In this document: positions 56,433 through 64,000 of the stretch, in pieces
Position numbering within the stretch: the first letter of the stretch is position 1
Layout: every line of letters starts with the position of its first letter
NCBI GenBank assembly: GCA_947359465.1
Contig: OX375878.1
Span: 79,835,627 to 79,899,626 of the forward strand
Length of the DNA stretch: 64,000 nucleotides
Direction of reading: 5' to 3'
Source: Metellina segmentata
Taxonomy: Eukaryota; Arthropoda; Arachnida; Araneae; Tetragnathidae
Notes under the pieces: model-generated
The model's input: the letters and a program-made list of their open reading frames with translations, nothing else
Told to the model about the DNA's origin: nothing
Database searches by the model: none
Program-made: the position numbers and the translations under genes

Positions 56433-57360
56433 CACTAGCGCGTCTTTTTAGTAATGGCTCTTCGTTACGTGGACGATTCTATTTAGGACCGTAGGGAGGT
56501 CGGTAGATATTAAACTCGTGATAAGTGAATCGATTCTTCAGTTTGATTCTTTCGAAACTTGTTTTGATCATTTGATCTACAGTGAGCTATGATTATTTAC
56601 TTGTCTGGTAGTCTTTTTTTTGTGTGTCTTCTATGATTTTTTGAAGCAGATTGATGGAATGTATGATTGATGGAAGGGTACTTATACTTTAAAGAGCTTC
56701 TTTTCGTGAAGCAACGATCGCCTAATGGCTAAAGTCACCCACCTTCAGATTAGCGTCGGCAGCGGAGGATGACTTCCCGAGTTCGAACCCAGCTGTCGGA
56801 AAATTTTTTTGATCCTCCAAATTATTTTTTAAAAATTCCAATTTAATTCCTTTTCATTCAAATTTACTTTTCCTAATTTTTAATACCCTTTTCATATTTT
56901 TCCAAGCTTCCGTTGATTTTACATAAATAATCTAAGAACCACTCCTGAACTCACTACCAGCTGATATTTTTCCGCCCCTCTGCCGTCCCCTTTGCTTTAG
57001 GATGATGGTGTCGTATCCACCGCTGGCTTAGGACCATTCTGATGTAACAAAAAGCATACATAAAACACTAACTTATATAATTATTAACTTATATAATAAA
57101 AGGATACAATTTTCGGCTCCCACCTCTACCCACCCATAGCCATGGATCTGAAAAGAAAAGAAGAAAGCAGAAAGGAAGAGATAAATCGCCAACAACTATA
57201 AACCTTGATGACATACGTATCTAGGTCATGTGATCCGATTAGCCGACCAAGTTGGACTTGGGTAAAGTACTATCATGGGATTGAGGCGCCTGTCCTCCCC
57301 ACGGTCCTAAATAGAATCGTCCACGTAACGAAGAGCCTTTACTAGAAAGACGCGCTAGTG
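56433..57360. repeat. Inverted-repeat block with 71-bp arms
   Basis: Arms 56433-56503 and 57290-57360 are reverse complements with about five mismatches in 71 positions, around a 786-bp centre holding a tRNA-Arg-like sequence. Related GC-rich flanks extend to about 56290 on the left and 57535 on the right; the right flank ends in an AATAAA and resembles an LTR 3' end. Class unknown: fold-back element, or two oppositely oriented repeat copies. Confidence 0.7.
56708..56797 (+). other. tRNA-Arg-like sequence (tRNA-derived SINE or pseudogene)
   Basis: CGCCTAATGGCTAAAGTC resembles the D-arm of tRNA-Arg (GGCCTAATGGATAAGGCG) and gives an A box; CTTCAGAT resembles the anticodon loop; GAGTTCGAACCC gives a B box. 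The variable region is too long and the acceptor stem does not pair, so it is not a functional tRNA. It is probably the head of a SINE. Confidence 0.6.
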
Positions 57361-57816
57361 TGAAAGGACACCCGGGTTAGGGGGAGAGCGGAAAGAAAAG
57401 AAGGAATTCGACCCGCGGAGACGACAGAGAACGGACGATGAGGGGCTCTCTGCTGCTGTATTGTATAATTGTATACTGTATTCATATCTTACCAAGAAGT
57501 GTCCAAATAAATAGATGAAATATATCTATGAAGTGTTGCCCTCTCCACTAGACAAACGAACCACTCACCAGAAATAGAGAAAAGGGTGCGGAGTGATAAA
57601 TGGTATGCATTTCGATAGTGGCCCAAAGAGAACAATTGAATTGCAATGCTATGTCAATCACTTCCAACAATTGATTGAAGTTCTGTGATAGCAGACACTG
57701 CTTCCATACCTATCACGGCTTCACTCTTCGTTGCCATTGAGCCTTCGCTTCACAGCGTCTCTTACGCGGCTGTCATAGGAAATACAGGGCAGTCAAACAG
57801 TAGGAATTGTCTATTG

Positions 57817-58416
57817 CAGGGGTTCCCAACATTTTAGTAACTGCGTACCACCAGTCCCATATTTTTTTAGAAACATATATCTAATATCAGAAAAATGCCA
57901 ATGGTTTGTTTTATTTTAATTAAAATACTAAGAAAGCTTCATATTTTATGATTAATGCACTTGTATTTCGTATTAAAGATGTTTTAAAGAAGGAAAAAAA
58001 ATAAAACGATTGTTGAAAATTTGTTTCAATTTTACTCACAGGTCTGAAAACAAATAATTTTAAATAATTAGTACAAACTAAGCAAACAAAAATTAATGTA
58101 ATCAAAAATCAATTTTCGGTTCGAAACTTGTTGGTTTTTGTCTTTTATTAAAATATTAATATCAGGAGCAATGGAGCTTAACTTCACTCTTAAGTCCTCT
58201 TCAACACTTACTCTGTTTCTATATTAATTTTTTACATACAAAAGTTGAGAAAAACCACTCTCACACAAGTAGCTAGTAACAAATGGCATAAGAAATAGCA
58301 TAACTTGGTTGTACAAACTAAACAATCGAACAAACTTTCTAGAATATTTGGGTCGCTCGTATCATCCTTGTGTACCACCTGAAACGTTGTCGCGTACCAC
58401 CGGTTGGGAATCCCTG
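57817..58416. mobile_element. hAT MITE, 600 bp, with perfect 8-bp target duplication
   Basis: The left end is CAGGGGTTCCCAAC and the right end, read on the minus strand, CAGGGATTCCCAAC; subterminal GCGTACCACC words pair as well. It is flanked by GTCTATTG at 57809-57816 and 58417-58424, the 8-bp duplication of hAT transposition. There is no transposase frame, so it is non-autonomous. Confidence 0.95.
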
Positions 58417-58424
58417 GTCTATTG

Positions 58425-58886
58425 CATAACCACACATAAAGAAGTAAATCCTTAATTTTAATACAGTTCTCACGACAATTGGCAATCAATCTACGATTAC
58501 ATATATAACAAGTATGCATTCTGGTGTCAAGAAGAGTTCTAGATGTTTGATAAGACATAAGGGGGTCCCAACTGCTTTAAAAATAAATGTACTAAATGTT
58601 TGTTGCGTTGAAATGCCATACTTAAAAGGAAGGTCATGCATGGAGATCTTTTTTTTTTCATCAAAAAGTTACTACATCACTTGAAATTTTTTAGTCATTT
58701 GAATAACATTAGAATTGTACAACATCATAAGCGTATTCCCGTATACATAATTACTATAAAACATTAAAAAGAATTTTGGACAGCGACACGCATGTAATTT
58801 ACATAAAATAATCTACTTAATCTTCCATTATACTTTTTCAGCATCCATTCCTTTAATTATTACATTAAGCAAATTAAAATATCAAA
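58425..58886. other. Unassigned stretch before the LTR element
   Basis: AT-rich, no supported gene or element. Confidence 0.5.
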
Positions 58887-58894
58887 TCTATCTA

Positions 58895-58938
<44 letters not shown>
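58887..58938. repeat. (TC)n(TA)n microsatellite abutting an LTR
   Basis: A TC run passes into about 13 TA dinucleotides, ending exactly at the first base of the LTR at 58939. The low complexity makes any target duplication impossible to read. Confidence 0.9.
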
Positions 58939-58939
<1 letters not shown>

Positions 58940-59306
58940 GTAGGAATACTAAACAACGGTAGTTGTCTACTAGTCTGGAAAGAACTCATTATAAGAGCAA
59001 CGAGACTGGTAGGAGTCAGTTGCATTGTAGTAGGAATGCAAGGCAAGACTGTCACGAGCCATTCACATTCTGGTATTCAGTTACGAGAAAATTAATAGAA
59101 CAGACACTTTTTCCCCTGGACGCCATTGAGAGCTGACGTATTTTTTCCGAGCAGAGACGACTGCTGCCGATAATGACGGAGCTTTTTTGAAATATAACTC
59201 AACTGTACATAATAATTGTATATATTTATTCATTAAATGTCAATGTGCTGTAAGATTCGAAGTCTTTAATATAGACCTTACCAAACAGAACAACACGAAT
59301 CTTACA
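58939..59306 (+). repeat. LTR 1 of the Gmr1-like element
   Basis: 368 bp, TGTAGGAATACT to GAATCTTACA. I found no difference from LTR 2 at 62287-62654 when comparing the two by eye. Confidence 0.95.
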
Positions 59307-59679
59307 AAAAATGAGGGTTCGGCCGCGATGTGAAAAACTGTTGACGACCGCGACGATTCTCCTCCTTCGTACGAGGGCGTGAACCCCTTCCGCTCCAACT
59401 AAGGGTAGCGACGACGGATTAGCAGACCCCGAAAGCAGTGACGATTGAACCGGCCGGCGGAATGTTTTGACTCCTTATGCAAACCTGGACTTGTGTTTTA
59501 ATCATCTGCAAGAACAGTTTCATGACTTCTCCTGACGTGGTGCTGATGATAGACTGAAACGACAAAAAAGAAAACGCGTAGACGAAAAAACGCGTAGACG
59601 AAAAAGACGAGTTGACGGAAAAGACGGATAGAAGGAACTTTCGAAACTGTGAGTACAGAATTTTGTTTTAATTGATGAC

Positions 59680-61239
59680 ATGGCATATTTAACTAAGGCC
59701 CGAAAAGCAGATTTGCTAACATTGATTGACGAATTAGGCCTAATAGTGCCAGCGAATCCCAAAGTAGCGCAGTGCTCGAAACTTATAATAGATTCTGAAA
59801 ATTATGACGAGGAGATAACAAAAAATCTGTTGAGTGTTATTAGAACTGAACGCGAAGAGAAAATTGAAGCCGAAAAACGCGCAGAGAAAATTGAAGCCGA
59901 AAAACAAGCCCGCGCAGAGAAAATTGAAGCCGAAAAACGCGCAGAGAAAATTGAAGCCGAAAAACGCGAATTCGAATTAAGGAAACTCGAAATCGAAACT
60001 GCTAACAGACAAGGCAACAGTTATGGTAAAACTACCAGCCTATACAATAACGATTTATTGAAATTGATTAACCGTTACGAGACGAATAAGGATATTAGCT
60101 GTTATTTAACTTTATTTGAAAGACAGATTAGTCGTATCGAAATACCAAAAACGGAATGGGTTACACATTTGTTGGGGTTACTCCCATTGGATTTGGCTAA
60201 TCTTATCACGCGTGAGCCTGACGAAAAGGCTAATGACTATGAAAATGTCAAGAGATTATTGTTGAAACGTTTTAAATTAAATCCGGAACAATTTAGGCAA
60301 AATTTCCTTTCGCATAGAAAAGAAGCGTCTTCTACTTGGAATGACTTTGCTCATGATCTGAAAAATTTCTTTGAAGAATGGACGAGTGGGTTGGAAGTAT
60401 CAAATTACCAAGACCTTAAAGAACTCATGATTACCGATCAACTAAAACGAAAAATACCCAATGACGTTCGAGACCATTTTATAGACGAGCTACCGAAAAT
60501 AACGAAAATAGACCAACTCGTCAATAAATTAGACGAATATGAAGCGGCTCGATGTCATTTAAAACCCAATAGAGATTCGAAAACATCAGACGATAAATAT
60601 AAGAAGCGTTTCAATAGGGATTTTGACAAATTAAAGCCTCGATCTTTCGTGCGCCCTGAACAAACTAACACCAATCATATAAAATGTTACAACTGCAATG
60701 AATATGGACATAAGTCGATAAATTGTGAAAAGAAAACTGAGGATGTGAGATGCTTTAAATGTAAAAATTATGGGCACAAGGCCGACGTGTGTCCCAAAAG
60801 AGATGTAAATAGAACTTTAATTAATAGCCCTTTTAATTCTCGTACTAAGCTTAGAAAATATGTTGAAATGTGCGGGAAAAGATCTAATGCGCTAATCGAC
60901 ACAGGAAGTGATGTGTCAATGATAAAATATGAATTTTATGTTGAAATTGGATCCCCAAAATTGAGTTTTGATAATGTGACTTTAATGGGTATAGGAGGAG
61001 AACACATTTCTCTTCTAGGTTTCTTTTCTACAGAAATTATTATTGATGAATGCATTATAGTTACTGATGTTTATGTTTTAAAAAATTTACCTGATGATAT
61101 TGTTCTTGGGTTCGATTGCATAAATAAGTTAAATCTTACTTTATCAGAGAGCGGAATTCATGTTTTGAGCAAACGCGATAATTTTCGAGTGAATTACGCA
61201 AGAATTGTTAATTTAGCCGAACACTTCAGATTCAACTAA
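59680..61239 (+). CDS. Gag-protease protein of the Gmr1-like element
   Basis: An intact 519-residue frame. Seen in order: an N-terminal segment MAYLTKARKADLLTLIDELG; a charged coiled coil at about 55-110 made of four near-identical EKIEAEKRA repeats (27-bp DNA repeats at 59857-59965); a SCAN-like capsid domain at about 190-290 (RQNFLSHRKEASSTWNDFA, then ITDQLKRKIPNDVRDHF); two CCHC knuckles at 336-349 and 358-371; and a retropepsin-type protease with DTGS at 407-410. The frame ends at 61239, where an RT would normally follow. The start is the first ATG after the leader. A second identical copy begins at 63028. Confidence 0.92.
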   Translation: MAYLTKARKADLLTLIDELGLIVPANPKVAQCSKLIIDSENYDEEITKNLLSVIRTEREEKIEAEKRAEKIEAEKQARAEKIEAEKRAEKIEAEKREFELRKLEIETANRQGNSYGKTTSLYNNDLLKLINRYETNKDISCYLTLFERQISRIEIPKTEWVTHLLGLLPLDLANLITREPDEKANDYENVKRLLLKRFKLNPEQFRQNFLSHRKEASSTWNDFAHDLKNFFEEWTSGLEVSNYQDLKELMITDQLKRKIPNDVRDHFIDELPKITKIDQLVNKLDEYEAARCHLKPNRDSKTSDDKYKKRFNRDFDKLKPRSFVRPEQTNTNHIKCYNCNEYGHKSINCEKKTEDVRCFKCKNYGHKADVCPKRDVNRTLINSPFNSRTKLRKYVEMCGKRSNALIDTGSDVSMIKYEFYVEIGSPKLSFDNVTLMGIGGEHISLLGFFSTEIIIDECIIVTDVYVLKNLPDDIVLGFDCINKLNLTLSESGIHVLSKRDNFRVNYARIVNLAEHFRFN

Positions 61240-62194
61240 AATTCAAACCGAAACTCATCTCGAAGTAACTAATCGTCTGGAACCAAACACTAAGTTGGAG
61301 ACAAAACGAACCATAGCAGAGGATAACAAATTTCTAAATCCAATTCCTAAAGAGGACGTTCCATTATACACTTATCACATTGATTTCATAGGTCCGTTAC
61401 CTTCAACATCTAAGAACTATCAGCATATCTTCACGGTAGTAGACGCATTCACAAAATTCACTTGGTTATATCCTACCAAATCTACGACATCAGGTGACGC
61501 AATAAATAAACTCAAACAACAACAAAATAGTTTTGGAAATCCTGCGAGGATAATCTCGGATAGAGGATCCGCTTTTACATCTAAAGAATTTACAGATTTT
61601 TGTTGCGAAAACGGGATTGAACACCTAAAAATCACAACAGGAATCCCAAGAGGCAATGGACAAGTAGAAATAATGCACAAAACCCTGATTCCAGTGTTAT
61701 CCAAACTTTCAATTGAAGAACCGATCAAATGGTTCAAACACGTTGACGCCGTACAAAGAATACTCAATAGTACAACCTCCAGAAGCACAAGATGGACACC
61801 CTTCGAACTTTTGACAGGTGTGAAAATGCGAAACAAAGAAGATCTCAAGATAGTCCAGCTTTTAGAAGAAGAATATACTGAAGTTTTTCTAGAGAAGAGG
61901 AAGAAATTAAGAGACGATGCCAAAGAGAATATCCTAAAAATTCAGGAAGAGAATAAAAGAACGTATGATAAGAAGAGGAAGAAACCTCATCAATACAAAG
62001 AGGGCGATCTTATTGCTATTCAGCGGACTCAATTTGGTGTCGGAATGAAATTACGACCGAAATTCTTAGGACCATATCGAGTGAAGAAAGTGAAACCCCA
62101 TGATCGCTATGACGTTGAGAAAGTTGGAAACCATGAAGGACCGAACTTGACGTCGACAGCAGCTGACCATATGAAGTCGTGGTTCAATAACTAA
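61217..62194 (+). CDS. Truncated integrase of the Gmr1-like element
   Basis: This frame overlaps the end of the Gag-protease frame (open from 61217) and lacks its own upstream ATG near the start, so expression would need a frameshift or a downstream start. The integrase core is complete: YHIDFIGPL with the first Asp, ARIISDRGSAF with the second, and GNGQVEIMHKTL with the Glu; then NSTTSRSTRWTPFELLTG and a C-terminal domain with RPKFLGPYRVKK. The zinc-binding N-terminal domain is missing. The join from protease to integrase core looks like an internal deletion. Confidence 0.88.
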   Translation, partial: PNTSDSTKIQTETHLEVTNRLEPNTKLETKRTIAEDNKFLNPIPKEDVPLYTYHIDFIGPLPSTSKNYQHIFTVVDAFTKFTWLYPTKSTTSGDAINKLKQQQNSFGNPARIISDRGSAFTSKEFTDFCCENGIEHLKITTGIPRGNGQVEIMHKTLIPVLSKLSIEEPIKWFKHVDAVQRILNSTTSRSTRWTPFELLTGVKMRNKEDLKIVQLLEEEYTEVFLEKRKKLRDDAKENILKIQEENKRTYDKKRKKPHQYKEGDLIAIQRTQFGVGMKLRPKFLGPYRVKKVKPHDRYDVEKVGNHEGPNLTSTAADHMKSWFNN

Positions 62195-62286
62195 TACTGA
62201 ATCAATGTATTCCCAGATACTGTTTGTGTTTTTTTTTAGGTTTGTCGTGTTCCTTTCGAGGACGAAAGATCATCAGGATGGCCGAT

Positions 62287-62654
62287 TGTAGGAATACTAA
62301 ACAACGGTAGTTGTCTACTAGTCTGGAAAGAACTCATTATAAGAGCAACGAGACTGGTAGGAGTCAGTTGCATTGTAGTAGGAATGCAAGGCAAGACTGT
62401 CACGAGCCATTCACATTCTGGTATTCAGTTACGAGAAAATTAATAGAACAGACACTTTTTCCCCTGGACGCCATTGAGAGCTGACGTATTTTTTCCGAGC
62501 AGAGACGACTGCTGCCGATAATGACGGAGCTTTTTTGAAATATAACTCAACTGTACATAATAATTGTATATATTTATTCATTAAATGTCAATGTGCTGTA
62601 AGATTCGAAGTCTTTAATATAGACCTTACCAAACAGAACAACACGAATCTTACA
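62287..62654 (+). repeat. LTR 2, shared between tandem units
   Basis: 368 bp with the same ends and length as LTR 1. It closes the first unit and opens the second, so the array is LTR-internal-LTR-internal. Confidence 0.95.
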
Positions 62655-64000
62655 AAAAATGAGGGTTCGGCCGCGATGTGAAAAACTGTTGACGACCGCG
62701 ACGATTCTCCTCCTTCGTACGAGGGCGTGAACCCCTTCCGCTCCAACTAAGGGTAGCGACGACGGATTAGCAGACCCCGAAAGCAGTGACGATTGAACCG
62801 GCCGGCGGAATGTTTTGACTCCTTATGCAAACCTGGACTTGTGTTTTAATCATCTGCAAGAACAGTTTCATGACTTCTCCTGACGTGGTGCTGATGATAG
62901 ACTGAAACGACAAAAAAGAAAACGCGTAGACGAAAAAACGCGTAGACGAAAAAGACGAGTTGACGGAAAAGACGGATAGAAGGAACTTTCGAAACTGTGA
63001 GTACAGAATTTTGTTTTAATTGATGACATGGCATATTTAACTAAGGCCCGAAAAGCAGATTTGCTAACATTGATTGACGAATTAGGCCTAATAGTGCCAG
63101 CGAATCCCAAAGTAGCGCAGTGCTCGAAACTTATAATAGATTCTGAAAATTATGACGAGGAGATAACAAAAAATCTGTTGAGTGTTATTAGAACTGAACG
63201 CGAAGAGAAAATTGAAGCCGAAAAACGCGCAGAGAAAATTGAAGCCGAAAAACAAGCCCGCGCAGAGAAAATTGAAGCCGAAAAACGCGCAGAGAAAATT
63301 GAAGCCGAAAAACGCGAATTCGAATTAAGGAAACTCGAAATCGAAACTGCTAACAGACAAGGCAACAGTTATGGTAAAACTACCAGCCTATACAATAACG
63401 ATTTATTGAAATTGATTAACCGTTACGAGACGAATAAGGATATTAGCTGTTATTTAACTTTATTTGAAAGACAGATTAGTCGTATCGAAATACCAAAAAC
63501 GGAATGGGTTACACATTTGTTGGGGTTACTCCCATTGGATTTGGCTAATCTTATCACGCGTGAGCCTGACGAAAAGGCTAATGACTATGAAAATGTCAAG
63601 AGATTATTGTTGAAACGTTTTAAATTAAATCCGGAACAATTTAGGCAAAATTTCCTTTCGCATAGAAAAGAAGCGTCTTCTACTTGGAATGACTTTGCTC
63701 ATGATCTGAAAAATTTCTTTGAAGAATGGACGAGTGGGTTGGAAGTATCAAATTACCAAGACCTTAAAGAACTCATGATTACCGATCAACTAAAACGAAA
63801 AATACCCAATGACGTTCGAGACCATTTTATAGACGAGCTACCGAAAATAACGAAAATAGACCAACTCGTCAATAAATTAGACGAATATGAAGCGGCTCGA
63901 TGTCATTTAAAACCCAATAGAGATTCGAAAACATCAGACGATAAATATAAGAAGCGTTTCAATAGGGATTTTGACAAATTAAAGCCTCGATCTTTCGTGC
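62655..64000 (+). mobile_element. Second tandem unit of the Gmr1-like element, cut by window end
   Basis: This repeats 59307-60652 at a constant offset of 3348 bp. I saw no substitution or indel where I compared them, including the leader with its GACGAAAAAACGCGTA repeats. The unit continues beyond the window. Confidence 0.95.
63028..64000 (+). CDS. Gag-protease protein, second copy, partial
   Basis: Copy of the frame at 59680, running from its ATG to the window end, about 324 residues: N-terminal segment, EKIEAEKRA coiled-coil repeats and the SCAN-like domain. The zinc knuckles and protease would lie beyond 64000. Confidence 0.93.
   Translation, partial: MAYLTKARKADLLTLIDELGLIVPANPKVAQCSKLIIDSENYDEEITKNLLSVIRTEREEKIEAEKRAEKIEAEKQARAEKIEAEKRAEKIEAEKREFELRKLEIETANRQGNSYGKTTSLYNNDLLKLINRYETNKDISCYLTLFERQISRIEIPKTEWVTHLLGLLPLDLANLITREPDEKANDYENVKRLLLKRFKLNPEQFRQNFLSHRKEASSTWNDFAHDLKNFFEEWTSGLEVSNYQDLKELMITDQLKRKIPNDVRDHFIDELPKITKIDQLVNKLDEYEAARCHLKPNRDSKTSDDKYKKRFNRDFDKLKPRSFV

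Larger units (their letters stand above)
58939..62654 (+). mobile_element. Gypsy (Gmr1-like) LTR element lacking RT and RNase H, first unit
   Basis: Two 368-bp LTRs with TGTA...TACA ends enclose only 2980 bp: a Gag-protease frame and an integrase frame. The reverse transcriptase, RNase H and the integrase zinc-binding domain are absent. A 6-bp hairpin (CTTTCG-AGGA-CGAAAG, 62253-62268) and a purine-rich GAGGACGAAAGA lie just before the second LTR. The SCAN-like Gag points to the Gmr1-like group of Gypsy elements. With no RT it must rely on a helper. No primer-binding site matching a tRNA 3' end with TGG was evident after the LTR. Confidence 0.9.

Noticed and set aside
56708..56797. Functional tRNA gene
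   Set aside because: A and B boxes are present but the variable region is too long and the acceptor stem does not pair, so a tRNA-derived repeat is more likely.
58939..62654. Endogenous retrovirus with an envelope gene
   Set aside because: No envelope-like frame exists; the 92 bases between the integrase stop and the LTR leave no room for one.
55951..64000. Search for the first transmembrane exon of the DEG/ENaC gene
   Set aside because: I found no minus-strand exon with the expected membrane helix and His-Gly motif; the region is dominated by repeats, so the 5' end is left open.

Overview
The window is animal nuclear DNA: AT-rich, with GT-AG introns of up to about 9.5 kb and dense nested transposons. 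Gene content (a type II membrane GH31 alpha-glucosidase, enkurin, a DEG/ENaC channel) and repeat content (Tc1/mariner, hAT, GINGER, Copia, Gmr1-like Gypsy, tRNA-derived SINEs) suggest an arthropod, perhaps a spider or other chelicerate. That taxonomic guess is inference. No bacterial gene, operon, CRISPR array or rRNA was seen.

Three host genes were rebuilt exon by exon from splice sites, phase and family resemblance. (1) Minus strand, 13881 to 956: the first five coding exons of a GH31 alpha-glucosidase (membrane anchor, trefoil domain, N-terminal beta domain). The catalytic part lies beyond base 1. Its 9.5-kb third intron holds a complete Copia element (3199-8056). (2) Plus strand, 15038-30714: a complete five-exon enkurin gene of 257 aa. 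It is head-to-head with the glucosidase gene and has a perfect RFX X-box motif 160 bp upstream of its ATG. Intron 1 carries a TTAA-flanked MITE; intron 4 carries a dead Tc1 element and a mariner element whose 3' end has become a 13 x 70 bp minisatellite. (3) Minus strand, 55950 to 32385: the last nine coding exons of a DEG/ENaC sodium channel, from a cysteine-rich extracellular exon through the second transmembrane helix to the stop. It ends tail-to-tail with enkurin. Its introns are full of transposons: two Tc1 elements (one split by a GINGER element), a LINE with an internal inversion, SINEs and hAT remnants.

The right end (56-64 kb) is repetitive: an inverted-repeat block around a tRNA-Arg-like sequence, a 600-bp hAT MITE with a perfect 8-bp target duplication, and a tandem LTR retroelement. 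The latter reads LTR-internal-LTR-internal with a constant 3348-bp offset. It encodes Gag (SCAN-like), two zinc knuckles, protease and a truncated integrase, but no reverse transcriptase or RNase H.

The most interesting observations are the RT-less tandem LTR element, the transposase-derived minisatellite, the twin-priming-type LINE inversion whose two halves rejoin motif A exactly, the GINGER-in-Tc1 nesting with an exact TATA duplication, and the X-box at enkurin. I did not find a convincing wholly new biological system.
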